Assembly (NCBI GenBank): GCA_025331565.1
Contig: JAFREQ010000257.1
Location: forward strand, 1 to 64,000
Direction: 5' to 3'
DNA from: Holacanthus passer
Taxonomy: Eukaryota; Chordata; Actinopteri; Pomacanthidae
Length of the DNA stretch: 64,000 nucleotides
A program made the position numbers and the translations under genes. A model generated the notes under the pieces. The model was not told the DNA's origin and did no database searches. It saw nothing but the letters and a program-made list of their open reading frames with translations. The first letter of the stretch is position 1, and each line of letters begins with the position of its first letter. Of this stretch, positions 1 through 11,822 are shown piece by piece.

Positions 1-904
1 TCTTTGTCTCGCTCTGTCAGTTTCTCTCGTGCTGTCTGTCTCTCTCACACTCTCTTTCAGTCTCTCTCTTTCAGTCTTTATCTTTCAGTCTCTTTTTCCT
101 CCCTCTCTCAGTCTCTGTCTTTGTCTCTCTCTGTGTGTATCTCTCTTTCACTCTCTCTTTCAGTCTTTCTCTTTCAGTCTCTCTTTCCCTCCCTCTCACT
201 CTCTGTCTCTCTCTCGCTCTCTGTCTCTCTCTTTCAGTCTCTCTCTCGTTCTCTCTCTTTCAGTCTGTCTCACTCTGTCAGTTTCTCTCTTGCTGTCTGT
301 CTCTCTCACATTCTCTTTCAGTCTCTCTCGTCTCTCTCTCTCTCTCTCTCTTTCAGTCTTTGTCTCACTCTGTCAGTTTCTCTTTTGCTGTCTGTCTCTC
401 TCACACTCTCTTTCAGTCTCCCTCTTTCAGTCTTTTTTCCTCCCTCTCTCAGTCTCTGTCTTTGTCTCTCTCTCTGTGTATCTCTTTTTCACACTCTGTC
501 TTTCAGTCTCTTTCTCTTTCAGTCTCTCTTTCCCTCCCTCTCTGTCTCTGTCTCTGTCTCTCTGTCTCTCAGTCTCACTGTCTCTCTCGCTCTTTCAGTG
601 TCTCTCTCGCTCTTTCAGTGTCTCTCTCTTTCAGTGTCTCTCTCTCTTCAGTGTCTCTCTTTCCCTCTCTCTCCGTGTCTCTCTCTCTCTCTCTCTCTCT
701 TTCAGTCTCTCTCTCCTTCAGTCTCTTTCTCACTCTGTCAGTCTCTCTCTCTCGCTTTCTCTCTGTCTCTGTGAATTTTGCCACTGTGGGACGAATAAAG
801 GTTTATCTTATCTTATGTCTCTCTTTCCCTCCCTCTCTCAGCCTCTCTCGCTCTGTCAGTCTCTCTCACTCTCTGTCTCTCTCTGTATCTATCTATCTCT
901 CTCA
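1..904 (+). repeat. Polypyrimidine (TCTC/TTTCAGTC)n low-complexity block
   Basis: Almost pure C/T on the plus strand, built from TCTC runs and recurring TTTCAGTCTCTC units. Long frames rich in Ser/Leu/Phe cross it only because the repeat lacks stop codons. I see no gene. A short retroelement tail interrupts it at 771-816. Confidence 0.95.
771..816 (+). mobile_element. Non-LTR retroelement 3' tail with (TCTTA)n end
   Basis: The stretch reads GTGAATTTTGCCACTGTGG, then GACGAATAAAGG, then TTTATCTTATCTTATG. The same tail occurs at 21241-21289 and 23891-23956, and in reverse at 29274-29320, 34609-34652 and 60277-60320. A fixed 3' end with an AATAAA and a short tandem terminus fits 5'-truncated non-LTR retroelement insertions, or SINEs using that tail. 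The family name is not certain from sequence alone. Confidence 0.7.
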
Positions 905-1431
905 CTCCCAACGGCAATGGGGGATTTGGGGCAATGGGGAGTGGTCTGCAAACGGCAGTGGGGGATTTGGGGCAATGGGGAGTGGTCTGCAAATGGGGCG
1001 TGGTCTGCAAACGGCAGTGGGGGATTTGGGGCAATGGGGAGTGGTCTGCAAATGGGGCGTGGTCTGCAATGGGGGCAGTGGGGGCAGTGGGGATTTGGGG
1101 CAATGGGGAGTGGTCTGCAAACGGGGCGTGGTCAGCAAACGGGGAGTGATCTGCAAACGACAATGGGAGATTTGAGGCAATGGGGAGTGGTATGCAAATG
1201 GAGAGTGGCATGCAATTGAGGAGTGGTCTGAAAATGGCAATGGGTCAATGGGCAGTGGTCTGCAAACAGCAGTGGGGAGTGGTTTGCAAATGGAGTGTTC
1301 TGCAAATGGCAATGGGTAAATGGGGAGTCGTATGCAAACGGGGAGTGGTCTGCAAACAGAAATGGGTCAATGGGGAGTGGTCTGCAAATGGGGAGTGATC
1401 TGCAAACGGCAATGGGTCAACGGGAGGGGAA

Positions 1432-1905
1432 TGCAAACAACAGTGGGGAGTTGTTTGCAAATGAGGAGTGGTCTGCAAATGGAAATGGGTCAATGAGGAG
1501 TGGTCTGCAAATGGATGGGTCAATGAGGAGTGGTCTGCAAATGGGGAGTGATCTGCTAACGACAATGGGTCAATGGAGAGTCGTATGCGAAAGGGGAATT
1601 GTCTGCAAACAGCAATGGGGAGTGGTCTGCAAATGGAAATGGGTCAATGGGGAGTGGTATGCAAACAGCAATGGGTCAATAAGGAGTGGTCTGCAAACGG
1701 GGAGTGATATGCAAATGGAAATATGTCAATGGGGAATGGTCTGCAAATGGCAATGGGTCAGTGGGGAGTGGTCTGCAAACGAGGAGTGATCTGCAAACGG
1801 CAATGGGGAGTGGTCTGCAAACGGCAATGGGGCAATGAGGAGTGGTCTGATAATGGGGAGTGGCCTGCAAACGGTAATGGGTGAATGGGGAGTGGCCTGC
1901 AAACA
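1432..1905. repeat. Higher-order repeat copy 1 inside the minisatellite
   Basis: This block is nearly identical to 1961-2436, at an offset of 529 bp that becomes 531 bp after an insertion of two A's near 2038. Matching marks include AACAACAGTGGGGAGTTGT at the start, the rare CTGCTAACGAC and GTATGCGAAAGG variants, and CTGATAATGGGG near the end. Only a few substitutions were seen, so the duplication looks recent compared with divergence between monomers. Confidence 0.85.
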
Positions 1906-1960
1906 GCAGTGCAAATGGGGAGTGGTCTGCAAACAGCAATGGGTCAATGGGGAGTGGGAA

Positions 1961-2436
1961 TGCAAACAACAGTGGGGAGTTGTTTGCAAATGAGGAGTGG
2001 TCTGCAAATGGAAATGGGTCAATGAGGAGTGGTCTGCAAAAATGGATGGGTCAATGAGGAGTGGTCTGCAAATGGGGAGTGATCTGCTAACGACAATGGG
2101 TCAATGGAGAGTCGTATGCGAAAGGGGAATTGTCTGCAAACAGCAATGGGGAGTGGTCTGCAAATGGAAATGGGTCAATGGGGAGTGGTATGCAAACAGC
2201 AATGGGTCAATAAGGAGTGGTCTGCAAACGGGGAGTGATATGCAAATGGAAATATGTCAATGGGGAATGGTCTGCAAATGGCAATGGGTCAGTGGGGAGT
2301 GGTCTGCAAACGGGGAGTGATCTGCAAACGGCAATGGGGAGTGGTCTGCAAACGGCAATGGGGCAATGAGGAGTGGTCTGATAATGGGGAGTGGCCTGCA
2401 AACGGTAATGGGTGAATGGGGAGTGGTCTGCAAACA
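1961..2436. repeat. Higher-order repeat copy 2 inside the minisatellite
   Basis: Second copy of the block at 1432-1905, in the same order and orientation. It differs by GCAAAAATGG in place of GCAAATGG, GGGGAGTGAT in place of GAGGAGTGAT, and a TCTG/CCTG change near the end. Confidence 0.85.
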
Positions 2437-2904
2437 GCAGTGGGGAGTGGTATGCAAACAGCAATGGGTCAATAAGGAGTGGTCTGCAAACGGGGAGTGG
2501 TATGCAAATAGAAATGTGTCAATGGGGAATGGTCTGCAAATGGGGAGTGGTCTGCAAACGGTAATGGGTCAATGGGGAGCAAGGTTATTATCGTTAACAA
2601 AAACGAAGAAATAACAAAAACTAAATTATTTCAAATTATTCCATTAAGATTTAATTTAAGATATAATCATCTGATGAGGGACTTCTTAGACAATGCATAT
2701 TATCTTAAAATTTCTGAAGCAAATTTCAGTTGTTCAACTGGCAGAGTTTATCTTATTACAAGCAAAAATAAACTGATATAATGAAATTTTAATCATTTTT
2801 GTTATTTAAAAAAGTAAGCAACATCATTTTCTAGTGTAATATTTCATCTAACATGGCTAGCTTTTGTTGCTGTTTTTTTTTCATCCTTGGTCCATCCACT
2901 ACAG

Positions 2905-3450
2905 AGCACTTTCTTGCACTGCCATCCTCTGTGCCCACTGCCCCCTCCGTGTCTGCAACCCCCACTGATCTACCCGGTAAGTTAACAGCAAAACATCCTT
3001 TATAATTGCTCATTGTAATGTAGAACATTCAGAGATTAATAATTCAGTCCAGGACTGTAATTTAATGGCTTTATAGGTCCTTCTTTTTTAAGTCATTGTT
3101 TTTCTTTTGTCACTTCCTCAGCGACTTCCATCACAACATCGTCTACACAGTATGGATCATCACCAGCTCTGCCAGTGGACCCAGCTGAGTGGCCCTCTGT
3201 ACTGTACTCAATTCTGTCTGTTGTCTGTATTGTTTTTTTTATATTTATCGAAGTGATTTTATTTGTTGTTGCACTTTATTGTTGTTCAACTAAAAATTAT
3301 TCTTGCACATTGCTGTTGCAGTTTTTCTTTTATGAAACAAAAAATCATAAACCAGATGACACTTCTACAGTAAATAAATTGCTTTATCACTTGGAATGTT
3401 GTGTAAATAAACCCCAGGCTGCTCTTGTAGCTGAATGTGCTACATTTTGA
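2905..3450 (+). CDS. 3' exons of a putative type I membrane protein (partial gene or relic)
   Basis: Two exon-like segments can be joined. Exon A is 2905-2976, preceded by CCACTACAG and followed by GTAAGT; it is 72 nt and phase 1 at both ends. Exon B starts at 3122 after CTTCCTCAG, enters in phase 1 and stays open to a stop ending at 3450. Together they encode a Ser/Thr/Pro-rich stalk (SVPTAPSVSATPTDLP, TSITTSSTQYGSSPALP), then a hydrophobic stretch of about 25 residues starting near 3205 (VLYSILSVVCIVFFIFIE) with a Cys-rich end. This stalk-plus-membrane layout with phase-1 exons is common in fish immunoglobulin-type receptors and mucin-like proteins, but no extracellular domain is visible. 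Upstream lies only the minisatellite, so the 5' part may be outside the window or lost. Possible polyadenylation signals at about 3372 and 3408 lie inside the open frame, so the true coding end may be earlier. Family not recognised. Confidence 0.4.
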
Positions 3451-3772
3451 AATTAACAATCATATGTGGCACCCTTGACATCATTCATCATTCATTCATT
3501 GGTATTATTTGTATTATTATTGCATTGGTATTTATGTAATTAACTGGGCCACCCCCTTAAATGTGTAAAGATGTTAGGCTGACAAAAGGATAATGTAAAC
3601 AACACTGCCAGAGCCACAATGGGTTTATAATAGGTGTGTGAATGATCAACAATTAATATTATTGGCAGAAATAGAGGGCCCCAAAATCAAATTTTGCTTA
3701 GGGCCCAATGGAGGCTTGGGCCGGCTCTGTTATTTAGGCTTTGTCTGGAAGTTGGCAAGTGTGCTGAGCAAC

Positions 3773-3815
3773 CATCTATCTATCTATCTATCTATCTGTC
3801 TATCTGTCTATCTAC
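3773..3815. repeat. (ATCT)n tetranucleotide microsatellite
   Basis: About ten ATCT units, with two ATCTGTCT interruptions near the 3' end. Confidence 0.9.
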
Positions 3816-5611
3816 AGTATCCATCTAACAAAAGACATGCACATGCCTACATGTGTTGGAGGATGAGGATAATCTCGTGCCAGGTATTGATGATAGCAGG
3901 TAGACAGTAAAAAGGATTTCCTGGTCAGACTCCAAAGCCCTGTGAAAGCATGCGGGGCTTTACATGTAAGTGCTGCGATCAGACGACTGGAGCTCAATTA
4001 GCTACTGTTGTGGGTGGGGGTGGAGGGCGAGCAGAGGTCCAAATCCTCTCTTGCAGGCCCAGCTGGGGGGATTAAGAATGGTTCCTGTCCCGTGGCTGAC
4101 CTCTTCAAAGCCTGCGCAGATGTCCTGATCCCCCTCCACACACCCACCAATCACCGACACGCACACACTCAAATACCCCCTCTCCTCGAACTCTCTCTTG
4201 ACCCCACAACCAAAACAAAGCACTCAGGTGACATTTCTTATCACGAGAGCACTCACCTGCTCTTCGAACTGGTATCTCTGGTATCTCATCTCCTCCGCAG
4301 CACATCTTTCTTTCTCTTCCTCGGCCCCTCCGTCTTGCCTCTGGGGTCCTGAGAGGGCTCGCTCATGGTATCGGCTGTCCTTTGACGCCGAGCATGCTTT
4401 CTGAATGACCTTAGCATGGAAATGAGCCTGTCACTCTCAATACTCGGCTGCCCTTTGGTTCCGGCGTGTTTTCAAATAGGAAACCAAGGTCAAGAGGCGC
4501 CGGCAAAGACGTCGAGCGTGAGATTTTGAATCACACATCTCAATAAAAATAGGATGTAAACACTTTATATGGAGATTGGTAAGAGGTCCTCTGAGGTTGG
4601 TGGTGGTCCTTTGGGGTGATGACCCGTTTTTAGGGCTGTAAGTCACGTCTTGGTCAAAATAATGGCCACCCAATAGGAGCTTCATTTAAGGCTAAGAGGG
4701 GCACGATGGACAATGAATGGATTAAATCACTCTAGGGGGCACAATCCAAGATTACTTTCAATCAGCAAAGAGACTCTCAGATCTTCTGGGAATAATCCAA
4801 CTGTGAGATTAGGTGTTTAGATAATTATTTTCTGTAGTGGTGCCTTCTTTGGTGGGCCGACGCTTCGTGTTTTCTCAAGATGAGATGTGAGGTAGCATGG
4901 ACTATCTTTGGAAAGAAAGTTTCCACTTCAGAGATGCTACCTCTGTGACTTGAATGGCAATACATGAAATGCACAGTCTGGGTGTAGCTTATATCACGGT
5001 CACTTAGACCTACCTCAGGCAAAACAGAGAAGCTGTGGTCAAACCATTAACGACTTTGTAAAGTAGTTTTTAGTCATTTTATCAGCATAAATACCTGTAT
5101 ACTGATTAATACTGTTCGATAAACCAGTATGTTAGAGGTTGTTGTTTGAGGTGGCCTGCTAATAAGAAGTATTTTGGTCATAGTAATTGTATAAAAGTGT
5201 GTAAATGCTGCAATTCAAAGATGGACATCATTAACTCATATATCTGTGAATGCTCTTTAAAGAGTGAGCTGATGGCGTCAGAAGCATATGGAGTCAAACA
5301 CGTAAAGCATCTTTTTGCTTCCTGCGGTCATCGGAGTGCCAAGACGTCGTGGATGCCTGTCTGTCTCTTCTTTGAAACATCTTCTTCGTCTTATCAGCCA
5401 TCAGCTCCTCATCTCTCCTACTCATCCTCCAATCTGTCCATCTTCAATTTCCACTGTCGCTTCGACATTCGTCGCTTCTGCCGCTCCATCTCTCCCTCCC
5501 CTCCCTCATTACCCCCCACCTCAGCACAAGGCTGTCAGAGTTTTAGGGATCCGGTGAGCTGTGAAATCGCACAAATTGCTGTTGCTTTGCGTCTGGCCCG
5601 GCAACAGAGGG

Positions 5612-5627
5612 GGGAGAGAGACAGAGA

Positions 5628-5669
<42 letters not shown>
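5612..5669. repeat. (GA)n microsatellite
   Basis: GA dinucleotides with early CA and AA interruptions, then an uninterrupted run of about 15 units to 5669. Confidence 0.95.
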
Positions 5670-5673
<4 letters not shown>

Positions 5674-5810
5674 ATGCTTCAACACTTCTGAACCTGAGTC
5701 GCCCCTCTCCCTCGCTGCCCCTTCCTCCCCGTATTCACTCAGACATGGACAAGCACACGCACAGCTGCAAGACTGCATATCTACCCACTACAACCCAAAT
5801 ACCTCCCCCC

Positions 5811-5836
5811 AACACACACACACACACACACACACC
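5811..5836. repeat. (CA)n microsatellite
   Basis: About twelve CA units. A second CA run follows at 6049-6067. Confidence 0.9.
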
Positions 5837-7194
5837 AACCATCACCACCACCTCTGAGCATGTGACCGCACCGCCGCCCTCGCCACCCTCACGGTAAAGA
5901 CACCTCGACCACTTTGCTTCAGTGTGCGGGTCACTTCACAGAACAACTCGACGAGAGCCCGCGGCCCTCGAGAGGGATGAAGCCCCTTCTCCACCTGAGG
6001 AGAGCTGCTCCAGCCGCCTCCACTAGAGAGAGTGAAGCCCCCCACCACCACACACACACACACACACTGTGCCCGCCAGGAACGCCCTCTGAGATATGAC
6101 AAAAACTGGCAAAAGGTCACGAACATACATGTTGTAACTGTCTTTATTTTCTGCTCCCTTGTTCTACAGTAGCTAACAAGTACAGTAGGTGACACACAGT
6201 TTGGATTGTTGATAAGTATTTCACACTTCTATTCATATTTCTAAAATTTTAAAGCGAACAAATTAAAATTAGTAATAAATGTTATTGCGTGTTTTCTTAT
6301 AATTTTACTTTCACATAAGACATATTGGGATGATGAGGAGGGCAGGGAAATCCCCCAAGACCCACAGGACTTGTCAAGTGGTTTATGATATAAATACGAC
6401 TGTTTGTGAAGGAAGTTACAGAAAAGACTTGTGGGCTCATTCATAAAGAAAAATAAGTAACTCAAAGACAAACATGAACATTTAAAACAAACTGAGACTG
6501 AGACAAGGCACTTTTGACACTGTTTGCCTGTTGAAATCTATTTTAATAGAATAGCTGATGTGTTTGCGAAACTGCACCCAAAACTTTTCTTATTACTCAT
6601 CCAGTCATGTGTTAGAATCCTGTTATTGAAAGCACCTTTTTGCACCAAACTGAGTCACTGGAACAAGGACAGAAGTAAAAGTAACTCCACTCTACATGTA
6701 TACAAACAGACATGATCAGGACCCAAAAGACTTCACATAAATAGATGGCAGTTTAACATGAAGCAAAACCACCTATACTGCCCTCCAGTGGTGAAAGTCA
6801 TGTACTGCTCCGCACTGAGATACTCTGCGGTGCAGCCTCACACAAAACCTCAGCTGAAACATTTGAATTTTAGTGTTGCTATATTGCACAACACGATTTA
6901 CATAATGATGAGATTAAAACAAAACAAAAAAAACCCCAGAATCTTGGGAAATTTGGAAAGTTTTAGACTTTTGGGGGAATTTGCAATACTAAAAATATTT
7001 CTTTTGAATAAGACTTCTAAAACAACAAAGCTATTAAAAAGGCATAAAGTTAGTGAAATTATTGGACTAAAGAGGGTATATACTGTATTATTATATGACT
7101 AACTTTGTTCTGTATTTAGTGTCACAAAAACTTTTTTTTTATCACATTGTATGAATTGTTGGATGCTGGCAGTTAATTAATTAGTTAATAAAAG

Positions 7195-7614
7195 CTCAAT
7201 TGAAAACAGTACAAAGACAAAATATTCAATGTTTGACCTCATCAACTTCATTGATTTTTGTAAATATCTGCTTATTCTGAATTTGATGGCAGCAACACGT
7301 TTCTAACAAGTTGGGACAGGAGCAACAAAAGACTGTGAAAGTTGTGGCCTGATTGAAAACACCTGTTTGGATCCTTCCACAGGTAAACAGGTTCATTGGT
7401 AACAGGTGATAGTATCATGATTGGGTATGAAAGGTTCATCCTGGAAAGACTCAGTCGATCACAAGCGAGGATGGACAGAGGTTCAACACTTTGTCAAACA
7501 CATGGTTGTTTAAAGCAGATTACTACTTAGGAAACACAATTTGTTTGCAAATGATTGAATCTGCTTTTATTTACATTTTGTGCAGTGTCCTAACTTTTTT
7601 GGAATCTGGGTTGT
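7195..7614. mobile_element. Truncated copy of the TIR DNA element found whole at 11984-12449
   Basis: From CTCAATTGAAAACAGTACAA the sequence follows the 12068-12449 element closely. Shared blocks include TTTGATGGCAGCAACACG and CAGGTGATAGTATCATGAT. It ends in the same right terminus (TAACTTTTTTGGAATCTGGG, then TTG) followed by TA. The left terminal inverted repeat is missing, so this is a 5'-deleted copy. Confidence 0.8.
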
Positions 7615-7859
7615 ATTTACCTTAAAGTGCCAAACAAAACAAAGTGAAAAAGCACCAGTCATATTGAAAACACTGTGAAGTAATTTATGAGTGGCCCTCT
7701 GCGACTGGACATCATGCTTTATTTGTACAGAGGATCTTTGCGTGTTTGGGTTATGTTGCAGTTTGGGCTGCATCTTCACACTGTAAACAGGCTGCAACAC
7801 AAGTGGTTAATTTGTTTTAATCAGTGAGGAAGGTTAACTTTTAACTAGCTACATCCTCT

Positions 7860-7942
7860 ATATCGGGTCACTTCCTGGATCTGCTTCTAGTCTGAGCTTC
7901 AGTCAGGAGAACAATGCTTCCTGTGTGATCAGCCAAAAAACT
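7860..7942 (+). promoter_or_regulatory. Possible non-coding first exon of il21r
   Basis: A CTATAT box at about 7857 is followed by CACTTCCTGGATCTGCTT and a strong donor, CT|GTAAGTAT, at 7943. No frame is needed. The next downstream acceptor that fits is at 11763, joining to the exon with the il21r start codon. This is inference from signals only; transcript data would decide it. Confidence 0.3.
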
Positions 7943-8281
7943 GTAAGTATTTTAATGATCTAACAGCTCTGACTCCATATACTGTGGAGAAATCATACCC
8001 TTTGAGCTTCTTATATTATATCTGTCACATTTCACTGTCATGTCAAGTGTGTATGTATAAGTTATTTTTTGCTTTTCAAAGTCTGACAAATTTGAGAATA
8101 AGTTGCACTAAAACCACATGATTGAGCTGTGGGCTTCAACATCTGCAACCACAAACACTGCTGAAACTTACTTGAAGAAGTCATTGTCTACTGCTCGCAG
8201 CAGCAGTTGAGACTGGACTTCCTCTCACTTGTCATTGGTTTCTTGATAATAAAAACAAATAATCAAAAACTAACTACGCCA

Positions 8282-8835
8282 GTGATGGAAAGTAACTAAG
8301 TACAATTACTCAGGTGATGTACTTACTTACAATTTGGAGGTCGACTACATGTACTTTACTTTTATTTCCATTTCATATTTCCATTTTCCGCTCCTCTCTA
8401 AGACAAATATTGTACTTTTTACTCCATTAAATGTATTTGATAACTTTGTAGATTCAGATTAATCATACAAAATATAACCAAAATATAAGTTATGACGTGA
8501 TATTAAGGATAAGATGATCCTCTGGGTGAAACTCACAAGCTGCCCAGCAGTATATAATGTTATAGGAACAAAATAAAGATAGCGCCACCTTTACTAACTG
8601 CAACATTAGTGATGTAGCTATGTATTAAACATCAGTAATTATATTTTAATAATATACATTATTCTGACATTGGCCATTGTATATAATGAGTACTTTGAAT
8701 TTTTGAAGCTAGTGTAAGTATGTTTTGATGCTAATACTTGTACTTTCACTTAAGTAAAATCTTAAATGGACTAGTAATTCTACACTGGGGTATTGATAGT
8801 TTATTGAGTAAAAGATCTGAGTACTTTTAGCTGCC
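8282..8835. repeat. Interspersed element, TGGAAAGTAACTAAGTACA family, copy A
   Basis: Starts with TGGAAAGTAACTAAGTACAA, which opens a repeat common in teleost introns and spacers, and ends near AGTAAAAGATCTGAGTACTT. The core has GTACTTTTTACTCCATTAAA. Related copies lie at about 23247-23993, 27868-28430 and 51065-51722 (reverse). Confidence 0.65.
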
Positions 8836-11762
8836 TAGTAGTTATCGGACAGTTAACAGACTCTCAGCTAGTCAATGGTTGTTTGTCAAAAATATATGAC
8901 TCCATGTTGAAGTCACAATTGTATAAGGTTGCACAAGAGGAAGTTCTCCTTTCAAATGCTGTAAAGGTGAAGTAGTTGACTCCATAGGTGAGGCTGAATT
9001 ACATGAGTCATGTCACCGGGTGGTGTTTGAGAGACAAGTGGATCTAAAGTTGGAGGAAACTGAAAATGAGCTGATGGTTTTACTCAGACTGGTCCCTGTG
9101 GCTCGCTTTCAACAGGAGACCGACTGAACCAAGTCACAACTGATTCAAACTATGAGAGGTCATGATGTGAAAATGAAAACAAGGGAGACATAACGGAGTT
9201 CCCCAGTGAGTATAGCTCAGATTGGATCGTGTTTCTGTTGTATGTTCCCGTTACTGAAATGAGGCCTGCCTCTGTCTCTCTCTCTCTCTCTCTCTCACAC
9301 TTATGTTAATCAGGTGCCTCTAAAAAAAGCCACTTTGTATTCCACAGAACCCTCATTTAAAAAAAGATTAATTTCTTATAATTTATTGTCACTTTTACTT
9401 TTCTTTGGTTTGCAGACTTTTAGTTTCATTGTGTGTAACATCCTTGAACCTACTGACTAATATCCACACCTCCAGGGTCTGAAAGGAACTTTTTCACTAC
9501 GTGCTACTGTGGCAAGTTATTTTTATTTTACTTTATTTATCTATTTATTTGTCTGACACTCAAAGATTTTATCTGACACTTTTGAAATCTGTTCACTAAA
9601 TACATAATTTAATGCAAAGAATACACCAGGTATTGTAAATAGTTTAAACTTTATTACTGGCTGTATTTGTAGTACACGAGTATTTGTGGAGAGTAAGAGG
9701 ATTTGCTTTGTTTTTCATCTGTTTATTGACATATATATTAATCCATTAATAGATTCTTTGCAATGGGGAAAGCTTTTTAAATGTCCCACTGAATCCAAGT
9801 AACAGACATTAGCCACTGATCATCCTGTCAGACAGACAGTTCAATCCAGTCAGCTATACAGTAACTACTATTACCATGAATTTTTATAAGCTATTGATAA
9901 TCTGATCATGACTGGCTGCAACCTGCTCTCTTCAATCACTTTATTGTATAGTTGGCAGAGGTGCATGAACAGAACTGAGAAGAAACTGTTAAATCTCATT
10001 TACAGTGACCTCTAGTGACAGTAAAGTGTTTGTACATGACACATCAGCTGCTTTCACTGAAGGTCATTATATGCTTTAAGCACATCTTGGACATTAACCT
10101 TCTGAGTACACAAAAGTTGTGTTTGAGACCACTGGACTTTACTTTAGGCTCTAACCTGCATCTAAGTTACAGTATAATGACAGACACAGCCCATCAACAC
10201 CCTGCAAGGTAAAGCACAAGTACAGCATGAAATTAAATTCTGTTATTAATCATCATGGGGAAATTCATCCTCTTCATTTAACCTATCCTAACCAGCAGCC
10301 ACAGTAAAGCAGGGCTGCCGATAATAATCTGATGATCATTTTCTTGATCAATCGATTAGTTGCTGAAAAAAATCGTCATTACCCGCATCGGCCTCAGTTT
10401 AAAGACCAGTGCCTTGCTCAAAAGAAATGGCAGGAACAGCTTCACAGAGGTAGTGTTTATTGTTCAGCTTGTGCTTCTGTCATGTAACACTAGTCTGGTC
10501 CAAAGCAGTACAGTTTTGTGTAGTTTTTGTGTGATAGACTGACATTTGGCTTGACTAATATTGGTACAACGACATTAGACAAGACATGTCTGCACACCTA
10601 CTTGGTGATTTATATACCACAAAGGAAGACCCATTGAAGAAAGCAAAAACTGTTATTGTGATGTAGTTTAGACGGCTCGTTACATAGACATGGCTCATGA
10701 TTCTTCTGGTCCAGATCCCGATGGACAACATGCACATGCAGCTCAAAATGTTCAGAGTTAATAATATTTAGATGTGATTGAATTATTGAAACTTCTGAGG
10801 GGCTTCACAGCACGTTTATGACTCATTTAGCTTCATGCAACACACGCTAGAAACTACTGAAAACCCCTAATAACTTGTTATTGCTGACATGTAGGAGTGT
10901 GATAAGGGTCTTTTGAAAGAGCATCTGGTGTCAGTGTGAAGAATCATTTCAGTACTAAAACTTGTATGAGTCGTGTTTTGAGCAGTGAGGTGTAATAAGT
11001 AATCATTTTTGTGACAGTAGAACAGAAATTAGTAGAAGAAAAAGTTCATCAGTGTCTGTATATTCCTGTCCTCAACTGATCAATTTAGAATTCGTTCTCT
11101 ATAAAAAATGCTTTTCTTCATGTGTTTGACTGATGCAGATACAATGAATACATAATTTTGTAGAAGATAATTTCAGTTTCCTGTTGACTTTTTTTTTTCT
11201 TCTGTCTGGTTAACTGTTGCATATTCATAGCAGCGGTGGTGATGGTGGTGGGAAGGCACATCCTTAGTCACACCACTGATGATGACGCCTACGCTTGTGA
11301 CAAACTAGAGCATTGTTCCACTAAACGTTCTCACACATGCATCAGTGCATCAATGACTCTGTTAAGTTTCTGACTGATCGAGTGGCAGAATTTTACATTT
11401 TAAAAAAAGGTAAGATTCTTTAATTGTATTAAAATGAGACAGAAACTGAAACAGAAACTGTTCTTTTAAAGCTGGTTTGAGAGATAGTTTATTAAATTTA
11501 ATTACTGTTTCATTCTGAAGAGCAAACATTGACGCTCTTATATGAATGTATTTAATTATTGATGTTAATGCTAATGATGATGTTCACCACATGTCAGGTT
11601 GTAGATGGATTTTTTTTTAACCCTTGTCTATCTGGTAACTAACTAACCTTTGTCCCAGTTTAGCAGCAAATCCGACCGGAAGTCTGAATCTTTTATTTCT
11701 TTTAGTGTTGAATACTTTTTTTTAAACTACAAAACAAATTAAAAACATCTATGTCTATGTTC
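8836..11762. other. Non-coding stretch upstream of il21r coding exon 1
   Basis: AT-rich. It holds a short (TC)n run at about 9271-9296. The open frames at 10015-10212, 10360-10542 and 10555-10746 are short and isolated, with no splice support. I see nothing else I can name. Confidence 0.6.
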
Positions 11763-11822
11763 AGCTTCAGCTGCTGGGTCTCCCCTTGTCTCACCAGCGG
11801 CTGATAACAGTGGGTCTTCCCC

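Larger units (their letters stand above)
905..2580. repeat. G-rich minisatellite, GGGGAGTGGTCTGCAAAYGG units
   Basis: Imperfect tandem array whose core is AATGGGGAGTGGTCTGCAAA, with variants that insert GGGTCA or GGGGATTTGGGGCA. Spacing is often a multiple of 3, so open frames run through it on both strands without being genes. Many units contain TGCAAAT, and some carry the exact octamer ATGCAAAT (for example near 1193, 1709, 2249 and 2503). The first part (about 917-1115) has dense G runs on the plus strand. Confidence 0.95.
3451..7194. other. Non-coding stretch with microsatellites
   Basis: No gene that I can support. It holds (ATCT)n at 3773-3815, (GA)n at 5612-5669 and CA runs at 5811-5836 and 6049-6067. 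Open frames at 4002-4404, 5146-5691 and 5842-6195 exist on both strands at once, are crossed by simple repeats and lack splice support. Confidence 0.6.

Noticed and set aside
4..1219. Long plus-strand frames of 256-396 codons at the window start
   Set aside because: They translate a TC repeat and the minisatellite, exist in several frames at once and have no non-repetitive content.
813..2472. Minus-strand frames rich in Pro/His/Leu through the minisatellite
   Set aside because: Monomer lengths that are often multiples of 3 keep frames open on both strands; the protein text merely repeats.
4002..4404. Overlapping frames on both strands
   Set aside because: No splice signals and no family features; the frames overlap each other in opposite directions.
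5146..5691. 181-codon frame ending in an Arg/Glu run
   Set aside because: The end is the (GA)n repeat and the rest has no domain or splice support.
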